Position numbers and translations under genes: made by a program. The notes under the pieces were generated by a model. It did no database searches. It had not been told where the DNA came from and was given only the letters and a program-made list of their open reading frames with translations. A stretch of DNA of 64,000 nucleotides from Gammaproteobacteria bacterium (GTDB lineage: Bacteria; Pseudomonadota; Gammaproteobacteria; Eutrophobiales; Eutrophobiaceae), in contig JAJFKL010000021.1 of assembly GCA_021773235.1 (NCBI GenBank), forward strand, positions 62,001 through 126,000, written 5' to 3'. Shown here one piece after another: positions 9,993 to 18,788 of this stretch; the first letter of the stretch is position 1; the number at the start of each line of letters is the position of its first letter.

Positions 9993-11302
9993 CATTGTGG
10001 ATCATTATGATGTTTGTTGCCCTAATGGTCTTGCTGTTGATGGGCTATCCTGTTGCCTTTACCTTGGGTGCCGTTGCGCTCGCCTTTGGCGGTATTTTTC
10101 TCGGGTTTGATTTTTTCAACTTATTACCCCTGCGTATTTGGGGAATCATGACTAACTTCACCCTGATAGCAGTCCCATTGTTTGTCTTCATGGGTGTCGT
10201 TCTGGATCGATCTGGTCTGGCTGAAGACCTGTTAGAAACAATGGGAAAGCTTTGCGGAAAATTAAACGGTGGTCTGGCACTCTCAATAGTTATTGTTGGA
10301 GCGATGCTAGCGGCGACGACAGGTGTTGTTGGCGCAACGGTAGTAACCATGGGGATTATTGCCTTACCGACAATGTTAAAACACAATTATTCTGCGCCTC
10401 TGGCAGCAGGCACTATCGCAGCATCCGGAACACTTGGCCAAATAATTCCCCCGAGCATTATATTGATACTTTTAGGCGATGTAATGGGTGTGCCTGTTGG
10501 TCGCTTGTTTATGGGCGCAGTGATACCTGGTTTTATGCTTGTATCTTTGTTTATGGTCTATATTCTTATTTATTCATGGTACAGACCTGCCGCTGCACCA
10601 GCTCTTAGTACCAGCGCGGATGAACTCAGCTACCTGTCCATACTGACTACTCTGTTCCCTCCCCTAATCCTGATTTTGGCGGTATTAGGTTCAATCTTTT
10701 TTGGTATTGCCTCGCCAACTGAATCGGCTGCCGTTGGCGCCATAGGCGCACTGATACTGGCTGCACTACATAAAAGATTAACCCTGAAAAACCTGATCGA
10801 CTCAATGCAACAAACCACAAAACTAACCAGCATGGTCTTTATGATTTTAATCGGTGCTACGGCTTTTGGTCTTGTATTCAGGGGAATGGGGGGAGATAGC
10901 CTTGTTTCAGAAATCATGTCTAACTTACCAGGAGGAATGTGGGGGTTCTTATTTGTTAGTATGCTTTTGATCTTTGTACTTGGATTTTTTCTCGATTTTC
11001 TACAGATTTGTTTTATTGTGATCCCCATCCTTGCACCGATAGCTAATCAATTTGGTGTCGACCTACTCTGGTTCGCTGTGCTTATTGCTATCAACCTGCA
11101 AACTTCGTTTCTTACACCACCTTTTGGTTTCTCATTATTTTACTTAAAGGCCGTTGCACCCGAAGAAGTTCGTATTCAGGATATTTACTCCGGCATAATC
11201 CCATTTGTACTATTACAGGTTGCTACAATAATCATAATTATATTAGTGCCTGACCTAGTAACCTGGTTGCCTGACCTGATGGATAACATTCATGGCCTTT
11301 AG
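9989..11302 (+). CDS. TRAP transporter large permease (DctM family)
   Basis: 437 residues, highly hydrophobic, about 12 membrane segments. Typical DctM motifs are GYPVAFTLGAVAL near the N-terminus, AAGTIAASGTLGQIIPPSIILILLGD in the first repeat, ASPTESAAVGAIGAL in the middle, and LQTSFLTPPFGFSLFYLK near the end. It forms the sodium-coupled translocation channel with DctQ. Its substrate is set by a periplasmic DctP protein, which must be encoded elsewhere. The small/large subunit pair of this type, with a 437-residue DctM, is often used for larger carboxylates, but the substrate cannot be named from the sequence. It is convergent with aroE across 27 bp. Confidence 0.92.
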   Translation: MTLWIIMMFVALMVLLLMGYPVAFTLGAVALAFGGIFLGFDFFNLLPLRIWGIMTNFTLIAVPLFVFMGVVLDRSGLAEDLLETMGKLCGKLNGGLALSIVIVGAMLAATTGVVGATVVTMGIIALPTMLKHNYSAPLAAGTIAASGTLGQIIPPSIILILLGDVMGVPVGRLFMGAVIPGFMLVSLFMVYILIYSWYRPAAAPALSTSADELSYLSILTTLFPPLILILAVLGSIFFGIASPTESAAVGAIGALILAALHKRLTLKNLIDSMQQTTKLTSMVFMILIGATAFGLVFRGMGGDSLVSEIMSNLPGGMWGFLFVSMLLIFVLGFFLDFLQICFIVIPILAPIANQFGVDLLWFAVLIAINLQTSFLTPPFGFSLFYLKAVAPEEVRIQDIYSGIIPFVLLQVATIIIIILVPDLVTWLPDLMDNIHGL

Positions 11303-11329
11303 ATATAGACCCAAATATTTATTCTGATT

Positions 11330-12172
11330 TTATTTTCTAAGAGTGTTGATCACTGAGATAGTCTCAGGCTTTACCCCATGCCAGATAAAGAACGATTCAG
11401 CTGCTTGCTCAACCAACATACCCAAACCATCTATGACCTTTGTTGCGCCCAGCTCAGAAGCCCACCGCATGAATACCGTAGCTGTATCTGAATACATTAA
11501 ATCATAACAACAGGTGTTTTTATTGATCACTGAGTCATTTATAGCTGGCAGTTTACCCTTTAAGCTTAGAGAAGTTCCATTAACAATCAACTCAAATGAT
11601 TGAGTTGCTATATCGGAATATGAGCATGCGATAATATTCCCTAACTCAGAAAATTTATCTGCTAATTCTTCGGCACGTGAAACGGTGCGATTCGCAATAA
11701 TAATTTGAGCAGGCTGTTGTTCGCATAATGGTTCAAGAATTGCTTTTACTGAACCTCCAGCACCTAAAATGAGTACGGCTTTATCCTTAATATTGATCTG
11801 ATGATTTATTCTCAAATCATTAATAAAACCTCGCCCATCGGTGGTATCACCAATACTTTCTAACTGCTCATCAAAGCGAATCGTATTGACCGAACCACAT
11901 AGTTCAGCACGTTGAGTTAATGAGGTGCAAAATGAATGCGCATCTTCCTTAAAAGGTACGGTTATATTTAAGCCAAGGCCACCCTGAGATGCAAATAAGT
12001 CTACATACTCGTCGAATTTATCTGTGGGTACTTCTATAGATTGATAATGAAGTTCTATGCCCGTTTGCTTGGCAAAAAGAGAATGTATTTGAGGAGATTT
12101 ACTGTGATTTACCGGGTGACCAAATACAGCATAATTTGATACAGAACGATCCAGTATAAAATCACCTGTCAC
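11330..12172 (-). CDS. aroE: Shikimate 5-dehydrogenase AroE
   Basis: 280 residues from a GTG start at 12170-12172. The substrate site is NYAVFGHPVNHSKSPQIH at the N-terminus, with DTTDGRGF in the middle. The nucleotide fold is VLILGAGGSVKA followed by IIANRTVSRAEEL, whose NRT-x-x-R pattern favours NADP. It reduces 3-dehydroshikimate to shikimate in aromatic amino acid synthesis. The cNMP/rhodanese gene ends 42 bp upstream in the same direction, so the two may be cotranscribed. In many gammaproteobacteria aroE sits near hemF or tsaC; neither is here. Confidence 0.95.
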   Translation of the reverse strand: MTGDFILDRSVSNYAVFGHPVNHSKSPQIHSLFAKQTGIELHYQSIEVPTDKFDEYVDLFASQGGLGLNITVPFKEDAHSFCTSLTQRAELCGSVNTIRFDEQLESIGDTTDGRGFINDLRINHQINIKDKAVLILGAGGSVKAILEPLCEQQPAQIIIANRTVSRAEELADKFSELGNIIACSYSDIATQSFELIVNGTSLSLKGKLPAINDSVINKNTCCYDLMYSDTATVFMRWASELGATKVIDGLGMLVEQAAESFFIWHGVKPETISVINTLRK

Positions 12173-12214
12173 AATAAATTATTAGAATAATATTACTGAT
12201 TCAATAAAAATGTA

Positions 12215-13273
12215 TTAGCCGCTTGACCGTTCGACCAAGCCGCCCTTGAGACAATGAACCAATAGGCCTCGCTCACTCAATAAATAAGCACATGCTGAAC
12301 TTTGACGACCACTATTACAATAAAGAATATATTCTTTTTCTGGGTCGAGCGATTGTGCTTTTAGACGCAACATAAAGAGTGGAATGTTAATACTGCCTTC
12401 GATATTTGCGTTCTTAAACTCACTATCTAACCTGACATCTACCCAGACTGCGCCTTTATCCTTAACCAAGGCATCTGCTTCTTCATTGGTCACCCAACTT
12501 AGCATCGGTTCTTTTAACAGCTCATTGAAATCCTCTTTGGATAAACGCATTAAAGAACCATCAGTGGTCATGATGATGTTTGCATTTCTTTTTGCTTCTG
12601 AGAGCAGTGCTTCTTCTCCAAAAGCGTCACCATCACCTAAAGTAGCCAAGGTCAATTCTGAACCCGTTTTCGAATTACGTGTGACCTTACATTTGCCATG
12701 CTTAATGATGTAATAATAATCGCCGTCTTCGCCTTGACTAATAACAGCATCACCTGCCTTCATGGGTACTTCCTGAACGCGCATGAATAAGGCCTGTATA
12801 TTAGCTGGTGGGACTTGTAGAAAGGCCTTGGACTGCAAGATACGTGTCATCCAGTCACTATCATCATCTTCCTCTTCATCTCCTTCATCAACCTGGATTT
12901 CATCAACTTCAATGCCTGACAACTGGTCCCAGGTGAGCAAAATATCGAGTAGATCGCTATCGATTCGTATTACTTTTGAATCTACCTTGGCCATCGCGGT
13001 GTGTTTTCGAGGTTGTTGATTCACAAGTGGATGTTTGGCTATATCTGAACCGGCTAAAACAGTCTTGGTTTCACCTGCACTTGATGAAATCTCCGCCTGA
13101 CCATCAAGTAAATAAACAGATTGTCTATCAGCGTCGCCTTCTTTAAAAATAGCTTTGCCCGCAGGGACATCTTCAACAAATGTCTTGCCTGCCAACTCTT
13201 GAAAGTTTTCAGCGTTTAGCGCGCTTGGCGGCACAAATGATTTTAATAAACTTTTATCAACAAGATCAGACAT
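12215..13273 (-). CDS. Double cyclic-nucleotide-binding domain protein with C-terminal rhodanese domain
   Basis: 352 residues, apparently cytoplasmic (no signal or membrane segment). Two CAP_ED domains are visible, about residues 10-120 (GKAIFKEGDADRQSVYLLDG) and 148-262 (GDAVISQGEDGDYYYIIKHG; LGDGDAFGEEALL), joined by a very acidic linker (EGDEEEDDDSD). A rhodanese domain covers residues 268-350, with a catalytic-type loop CNSGRQSS (Cys near 318). The second cNMP domain has the FGEEALL phosphate-binding cassette in a PKA-regulatory-subunit style; the first lacks it and may not bind ligand. There is no DNA-binding domain, so this is not a CRP. A role linking cAMP to sulfur transfer is inference only. 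Confidence 0.85.
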   Translation of the reverse strand: MSDLVDKSLLKSFVPPSALNAENFQELAGKTFVEDVPAGKAIFKEGDADRQSVYLLDGQAEISSSAGETKTVLAGSDIAKHPLVNQQPRKHTAMAKVDSKVIRIDSDLLDILLTWDQLSGIEVDEIQVDEGDEEEDDDSDWMTRILQSKAFLQVPPANIQALFMRVQEVPMKAGDAVISQGEDGDYYYIIKHGKCKVTRNSKTGSELTLATLGDGDAFGEEALLSEAKRNANIIMTTDGSLMRLSKEDFNELLKEPMLSWVTNEEADALVKDKGAVWVDVRLDSEFKNANIEGSINIPLFMLRLKAQSLDPEKEYILYCNSGRQSSACAYLLSERGLLVHCLKGGLVERSSG

Positions 13274-13350
13274 TTAGGTATTTTCCTTACACAATTTCTT
13301 ATTATCAACTCAACAGAATACCAATTGTAAGCGTTGAGTAGAAATATTTA

Positions 13351-13394
13351 AATACACAAATTCATATTGACTAGCTCAGTAATGAATTTGTATT
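13351..13394. repeat. Imperfect inverted repeat upstream of the cNMP/rhodanese gene
   Basis: The arms at 13351-13365 (AATACACAAATTCAT) and 13382-13394 (ATGAATTTGTATT) are complementary apart from a 2-nt bulge, with a 16-nt loop. It lies in the 318-bp gene-free interval 13274-13591, which otherwise holds only the amt terminator hairpin. It could be an operator or a leader hairpin of the minus-strand cNMP gene. It has no adjacent T run on either strand that would make it a good terminator. Confidence 0.4.
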
Positions 13395-13524
13395 CAAAAG
13401 GAGACTAATTTCAATCAGAATATCATGGAGAATTTAAATGCAAAATGAGAGCCAAACCAAATTAATGACGACGCATTATAGGGTGGTTTTTATGAAAATT
13501 TTTCTGCAGTTTGTTTGAAAAAAA

Positions 13525-13567
13525 ACTATATTCTCCGCTTGATTGCCTAAAATCAGACAATCAAGCG
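13525..13567 (-). terminator. Probable rho-independent terminator of glnB-amt
   Basis: Arms CGCTTGATTG (13536-13545) and CAATCAAGCG (13558-13567) form a 10-bp perfect stem with a 12-nt loop, 25 bp beyond the amt stop. Reading on the minus strand, an eight-T run follows after about nine bases. The T run is a little distant, so efficiency is uncertain. Confidence 0.6.
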
Positions 13568-13591
13568 AGGTTTATTCGCGGACAAGATTTA

Positions 13592-14866
13592 TTACATATT
13601 ATAACCGCGCTCATTATGTAGAACGAGATCAAGGCCTTCAGTCTCTTCGTCTTCATCAACTCTCAAGCCAATGAACATATCTATCAATTTAAGCAAACCA
13701 AATGTAATCAGACCACACCAAGCAATAGTGGCAACTGCTCCTAGTGCTTGTACGCCTAATTGAGAAACTATTGAATAAGACTCATCAGTCGCTAAACCAC
13801 CAAATGAGTTTGCATAAAAGACCGCTGTTAATAATGTGCCTAAAATACCACCGACGCCATGGACCGGAAAGACATCTAGCGAATCATCAATCTTCAATAC
13901 GCGTTTGATATACTGTGTGGCAAAGAAACATATCACACCTGCCAATAAACCAATTAACAATCCGCCCATAGGACCAACATAACCGGATGCCGGTGTGATA
14001 GTACCTAATCCGGCCACCATTCCGGTTACAATACCAAGAACACTGGGTTTCTTAAATTTTATCCACTCACACATCATCCAGGCTATTGAACCAGCTGCTG
14101 CTGAGATGTGGGTCACCGCTATTGCCATACCTGCCCCAGCTCCGGCTGTTAATGCACTCCCACCATTGAATCCAAACCAACCAACCCAAAGCATTGCAGC
14201 ACCTGTCACGACTATTGTCATATTATGCGGTGGCATAGGCGTCTGTGGAAAACCCTTTCTGTTACCAATAACTACTGCTGCGACAAGAGCGGCAACACCA
14301 GCATTAATGTGAACCACAGCACCACCAGCAAAATCCATAAAACCGAGATCACTTAACCAACCGCCGCCCCAGACCCAATGACAAACCGGAGCATAAACGA
14401 GGACAAGCCAAATAGCGCTAAACCAAAGAACTGCGGAAAACTTCATTCTCTCAGCAAAACCACCCACTATTAATGCGGGGGTGATAATGGCAAAGGTCAT
14501 CTGAAACATAAAAAAGACCATTTCAGGAATAGTCCCACTCATACTCTCTAATTTGATATCAGAGATCATAAAATTACCTAACCCAATGATCTTATTTATC
14601 GAATCGCCATCACCAAAGGCCAAACCATAGACGCCGACCATCCACATGATAGAAACAAGACAGGCAATGGCAAAACATTGCATCAACACTGATAGAACAT
14701 TTTTAGCTCGTACTAAACCAGAATAAAATAAGGCAAGACCTGGTAGGGTCATAAATAAGACCAACGCCGTAGAAGTTAAAATCCACGCTGTATCACCACT
14801 ATTTAATTCATCCGCAAATACAATGCTTGGACATAATGTAACTAAAAATAATAACGCGCGACTCAT
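13592..14866 (-). CDS. amt: Ammonium transporter (Amt family), first copy
   Basis: 424 residues with a cleavable-type signal (MSRALLFLVTLCPSIVFA), as in E. coli AmtB, and eleven membrane segments. The two pore histidines are present in GGAVVHINAGVAAL and FPVHGVGGILGT, and the Amt signature is DFAGGAVVHINAG. It conducts ammonia or ammonium into the cytoplasm and is gated by PII binding. The glnB-type gene lies 57 bp upstream in the same operon, the classic glnK-amtB arrangement. The C-terminal tail (DEDEETEGLDLVLHNERGYNM) is the PII-contacting region in the family. It is clearly different in sequence from the second Amt at 15697. Confidence 0.95.
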   Translation of the reverse strand: MSRALLFLVTLCPSIVFADELNSGDTAWILTSTALVLFMTLPGLALFYSGLVRAKNVLSVLMQCFAIACLVSIMWMVGVYGLAFGDGDSINKIIGLGNFMISDIKLESMSGTIPEMVFFMFQMTFAIITPALIVGGFAERMKFSAVLWFSAIWLVLVYAPVCHWVWGGGWLSDLGFMDFAGGAVVHINAGVAALVAAVVIGNRKGFPQTPMPPHNMTIVVTGAAMLWVGWFGFNGGSALTAGAGAGMAIAVTHISAAAGSIAWMMCEWIKFKKPSVLGIVTGMVAGLGTITPASGYVGPMGGLLIGLLAGVICFFATQYIKRVLKIDDSLDVFPVHGVGGILGTLLTAVFYANSFGGLATDESYSIVSQLGVQALGAVATIAWCGLITFGLLKLIDMFIGLRVDEDEETEGLDLVLHNERGYNM

Positions 14867-14923
14867 TCAAATCTCCCCGTATGCAATGCTGTAATATGAA
14901 ATATCTAATTTAAAAATATATAA

Positions 14924-15274
<351 letters not shown>

Positions 15275-15425
15275 TTAAGTAGTAATACAGTTAATGCACT
15301 TTTTTGGGGTAACAAGATTAACAATAATTACAATTTGGTGCATTCGTAAAGGCAGGTATTATGCCAATTAAGTTTTTAGCATCTGTGACAAGGACTTATA
15401 GTTTTAAATGTGTTTTTTTCAGCTT

Positions 15426-15472
15426 CAAATCACAATTATATGCACTTATTAAGTGCATATAATTGTGATTTG
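15426..15472. repeat. 47-bp perfect palindrome
   Basis: Bases 15426-15448 (starting CAAATCACAATTATATGC) are exactly complementary to 15450-15472 around a single central T at 15449. It lies 164 bp upstream of the P-II start codon. It is not followed by a T run on either strand: the seven-T run lies on its left on the plus strand and becomes an A run for minus-strand transcripts. It is therefore not an ordinary terminator. It could extrude as a cruciform, bind a dimeric protein or be an element end. Confidence 0.8.
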
Positions 15473-15545
15473 CACCAAGTTAATTCAGAAATATTCAGCA
15501 TGGATGTTGCGGATATCAAAGAGGCAGGAGATGAATATCTGTTCA

Positions 15546-15579
15546 GTACATCCTGTACATCGTCGCTTCGGACTCCTCG
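15546..15579 (+). repeat. Dispersed repeat modules, copy A
   Basis: GTACATCCTGTAC (15546-15558) and GTCGCTTCGGACTCCTCG (15562-15579) lie 3 nt apart. Both recur exactly, in reverse complement, at 39820-39832 and 40006-40023, where they are 173 nt apart. The surrounding bases (15500-15640) contain no credible gene. GC content is higher than in the neighbourhood. This looks like a short, rearranged copy of a non-autonomous repeat family. Confidence 0.65.
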
Positions 15580-15640
15580 ACTCTGTCTCCTCATTGACGC
15601 GGAGCTAATCCTTTAGGGCGTTCTAACTCCTCGATCCATG

Positions 15641-15671
15641 GATATAAAAACGGGCGCATGAAGCGCCCGTT
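15641..15671 (-). terminator. Rho-independent terminator of torF-glnK-amt
   Basis: Perfect 9-bp stem AACGGGCGC (15649-15657) / GCGCCCGTT (15663-15671) with a 5-nt loop. On the minus strand it is followed by a T-rich run (TTTTTATAT). It sits 26 bp past the second amt stop. It separates this operon from glnB-amt downstream. Confidence 0.88.
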
Positions 15672-15696
15672 GTTGGTTTAAAATTAACTATAATAA

Positions 15697-16977
15697 TTAT
15701 CTGCTAGTAGACATCCCAGATGAAGCGGTAAATTCAGGATAGGCTTCTTGTCCACATTCACTGATGTCGACACCTTCCATTTCTTCATCTTCACTGACCC
15801 TGACACCCATGACTGTTTTAATTACTAACCACGTAACCAGACTTGCGGCAAAGACCCAGACAAAGATAGTCAACATACCAATCAACTGTCCGCTAAATGT
15901 AGCATCCGCATCGGTAATCAAGACTGCAAAGATACCCCAAATACCAACTACACCATGTACCGAGATTGCACCTACAGGGTCATCAATCTTGAGTTTGTCC
16001 ATTGTGATAATACTGAAGACTACTAATGCACCACCGGCGGCACCAATCAGAGTGGCCTGTAGTGCAGTTGGATCAGCAGGTTCTGCAGTAATCGCGACCA
16101 AGCCAGCCAATGCACCATTAAGCGCCATCGTTAAATCAGCTTTACCAAACATCAATCTGGCAACGATTAAGGCAGCGATTAAACCACCTGCTGCTGCTGC
16201 ATTCGTATTAAGGAATACATAAGCGACTTCATTAGCAGCTGCGATTCCACCTAACTTCAGTGTTGAACCACCATTAAAACCGAACCAGCCCATCCATAGA
16301 ATGAAAGTACCTAAGGTAGCTAATGGAAGGTTTGCACCCGGTATAGCACGAACTTTACCATCCTTAGTATATTTACCTTTACGAGGACCGAGTATTAATA
16401 CACCTGCTAATGCAGCAGCTGCACCAGCCAAATGCACGATACCTGAACCTGCATAATCACTATAGTTTAATTCGTATAAACCAAATACAGCGTTACCACC
16501 CCAAGTCCAACTACCTTCTAAAGGATAAATAAGACCGGTCATCACCACTGCGAAGGCAAGGAACGCCCAAAGTTTCATCCGCTCAGCAACTGCACCTGAC
16601 ACAATCGACATGGCTGTTGCGACGAAGACAACTTGGAAGAAAAAGTCTGAAGCACCTGAATAGACTGCACCGCCACCAAACTCATTTTCTGCAGAAGCTG
16701 CTAACGCCCCAGCAACATCAAGGTTGCCCACTGTTTCGACACCTGACAAGAACATGCCGCCGCCATACATGAAGTCATAACCACAAACCATGTACATTGT
16801 TGAAGCTATAGCAAACAACGCGACGTTCTTCGTTAAAATTTCAGTTGTATTCTTTGAACGAACTAAACCGGCTTCCAACATTGCGAAACCTGCCGCCATC
16901 CACATAACCAGTGCACCACAGACCAGGAAGTAAAATGTATCCATGGCGTACTGTAATTCGAAAATATTATTTTCCAT
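15697..16977 (-). CDS. amt: Ammonium transporter (Amt family), second copy
   Basis: 426 residues. It has no cleavable signal but starts MENNIFELQYAMDTFYFLVCGALVMW, so its N-terminus differs from the first Amt. Pore histidines are seen in GSGIVHLAGAAAAL and ISVHGVVGIWGIF, and AGFAMLEAGLVRSKNT is the conserved N-terminal helix. The C-terminus (SEDEEMEGVDISECGQEAYP) matches the PII-interacting tail. It imports ammonium. The glnK-type gene lies 25 bp upstream and torF before that. A strong terminator follows. The operon's sigma-54-like promoter suggests this is the nitrogen-limitation-induced channel. Confidence 0.95.
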   Translation of the reverse strand: MENNIFELQYAMDTFYFLVCGALVMWMAAGFAMLEAGLVRSKNTTEILTKNVALFAIASTMYMVCGYDFMYGGGMFLSGVETVGNLDVAGALAASAENEFGGGAVYSGASDFFFQVVFVATAMSIVSGAVAERMKLWAFLAFAVVMTGLIYPLEGSWTWGGNAVFGLYELNYSDYAGSGIVHLAGAAAALAGVLILGPRKGKYTKDGKVRAIPGANLPLATLGTFILWMGWFGFNGGSTLKLGGIAAANEVAYVFLNTNAAAAGGLIAALIVARLMFGKADLTMALNGALAGLVAITAEPADPTALQATLIGAAGGALVVFSIITMDKLKIDDPVGAISVHGVVGIWGIFAVLITDADATFSGQLIGMLTIFVWVFAASLVTWLVIKTVMGVRVSEDEEMEGVDISECGQEAYPEFTASSGMSTSR

Positions 16978-17002
16978 CTCTAATCTCCAGGAATATTAAT
17001 TA

Positions 17003-17416
<414 letters not shown>

Positions 17417-17427
17417 TTAAAAGGTAT

Positions 17428-18177
17428 CTAGAAACTACTTGATACGGTGAACACTACTGCTTCTTCAAATCCGGTTCCCCAAAAGGTATCCGCATCATCA
17501 ATACTGTCATACCAGGAAACATCTAATGTGAAAATTGCGACGTCTTTGCTGAGCCCTACGGAGTAATGTGAATAATCAGACAAGGTAGAACGATCAAATG
17601 CTTGGTGACCTACTTGTCCGGCTAAGCTTATGCCATATGGTAGAGATAACCCCATATCAATGGCGGTGTAATAAGAATCGCCACTTTCGCCAAAATAGTC
17701 TGGGCTGTAAGCGAAAAACACACCAACTGCAGGTTCGAGTTGTACATTACTAAATGTGTATCCTAAAGAGCCATAGACTTCAAAGAAATCTGCATCACCA
17801 CCATAGGCTGCTTCTTCACTATCTTTAGTGCCTGCATAATGATAATAAAGGCCACCCACATCCCAGCTGATTCCGTTAGCGAGTTCACCAGCAACACCAC
17901 CGTAGTAATCAAGCTCAATATTACTAGAGGGTAAACCGATGTCTTGAAAATCAACGTTTGATGCCCAAACACCGACATAAACGCCGGAGGAATGTCCATA
18001 ATCAAAACCACCTGAAATTGCAGGCTGTTCATCTGTTTGAGACCCACCTCGATACATATAGTCAGTTGCGATTGCCACATTAGCACTGAACTCATGCGGC
18101 GAGTCGTCGGCAATTGCTACATTTGATATCAACATTGCCGAACCAACCATGATTGAAGTCATTATCTTTTTCATCAT
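17428..18177 (-). CDS. TorF-family putative outer-membrane porin
   Basis: 249 residues with a clear signal peptide (KKIMTSIMVGSAMLISNVAIA). The rest alternates short beta-strands with aromatic girdles (DYMYRGGSQTDEQPAISGGFDYGHSSGVYVG, given in part: YMYRGGSQTDEQPAISGG), ending in a phenylalanine (VFTVSSSF), as beta-barrels do. It resembles the TorF/TIGR02001 family, an outer-membrane protein family often found beside glnK-amt. It is first in torF-glnK-amt, and its sigma-54-like promoter lies about 64 bp upstream. A role in letting ammonium or small nitrogen compounds through the outer membrane is inferred from context; substrate specificity is not established. Confidence 0.82.
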   Translation of the reverse strand: MMKKIMTSIMVGSAMLISNVAIADDSPHEFSANVAIATDYMYRGGSQTDEQPAISGGFDYGHSSGVYVGVWASNVDFQDIGLPSSNIELDYYGGVAGELANGISWDVGGLYYHYAGTKDSEEAAYGGDADFFEVYGSLGYTFSNVQLEPAVGVFFAYSPDYFGESGDSYYTAIDMGLSLPYGISLAGQVGHQAFDRSTLSDYSHYSVGLSKDVAIFTLDVSWYDSIDDADTFWGTGFEEAVVFTVSSSF

Positions 18178-18240
18178 CTTTCCTCTCTGTAAAAGTTAAT
18201 CCAATAAAATGAGTGTTAATATTCCTAATAATTATTCAAT

Positions 18241-18256
18241 TGCATCTTCTGTACCA
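18241..18256 (-). promoter_or_regulatory. Sigma-54 (RpoN) promoter candidate for torF-glnK-amt
   Basis: On the minus strand the sequence reads TGGTACAGAAGATGCA. It matches the consensus TGGCAC-N5-TTGCA at 9 of 11 fixed positions and keeps the essential GG (-24) and GC (-12) at the correct spacing. It lies about 64 bp upstream of the torF start codon. The position and the glnK-amt context strengthen the call. I did not find a good NtrC site by eye in the 18178-18475 interval, which is otherwise AT-rich and shared with the divergent ubiK. Confidence 0.6.
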
Positions 18257-18475
18257 ACTATGCTAAAACTATATATTTTCAATAACTTACTGAGTATTAT
18301 TAACCTATATTATAGCATACAGCTTGTAGTTCGCACTGAATTAGTGCTTGTGATAGCCGTATTGCGCCTTATTAGTTCATATCATTGCTTACAGGATCGA
18401 AATTTAAGCTGTATGAATGACATATAAACAAATAAAAATTATGATGAAGATAATGTTTGAGGAATTAGAGGCATC

Positions 18476-18712
18476 ATGCTTAAAAACAAAATAGAATCGA
18501 TACTAACGGATGTATCAAGTGCGTTACCTGAAGACATACAACATATCAAAGATGAAATTGAAACGAATTTACGTGCAACACTTAATGCAAGTTTTTCAAA
18601 ACTGGATTTAGTGACGCGAGAAGAGTTTGATATTCAAACCGCATTACTGCAACGGACACGTGCAAAGCTGGATACATTGCAGGAAAAATTATCTGAGATA
18701 GAAAAAATGTAA
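18476..18712 (+). CDS. ubiK: Ubiquinone biosynthesis accessory factor UbiK (BMFP/YqiC family)
   Basis: 78 residues, the usual size. An amphipathic N-terminal helix (SILTDVSSALPEDIQHIKDEIE) is followed by a C-terminal coiled coil (VTREEFDIQTALLQRTRAKLDTL, abbreviated here to REEFDIQTALLQRTRAKL). In E. coli UbiK binds UbiJ and lipids and helps the ubiquinone assembly complex under aerobic conditions. In many gammaproteobacteria it sits between glnK-amt and yifB/comM, exactly as here, which supports the call. It starts divergently from torF. Confidence 0.88.
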   Translation: MLKNKIESILTDVSSALPEDIQHIKDEIETNLRATLNASFSKLDLVTREEFDIQTALLQRTRAKLDTLQEKLSEIEKM

Positions 18713-18788
18713 AGTAACAAAAAGTTAATTCAATGATAAATTCGAATTAAATGTAAGCTTTTAAAACACAATTCAAGGATGAATAACC

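Noticed and set aside
10045..11028. Minus-strand open frames inside the TRAP permease genes
   Set aside because: Frame shadows; Pro/Ser/Thr/Ile-rich composition typical of antisense of membrane proteins.
15410..15616. A 68-residue open frame on the plus strand
   Set aside because: It spans the 47-bp palindrome and repeat copy A, has no ribosome binding site, and its composition is repeat-like rather than protein-like.
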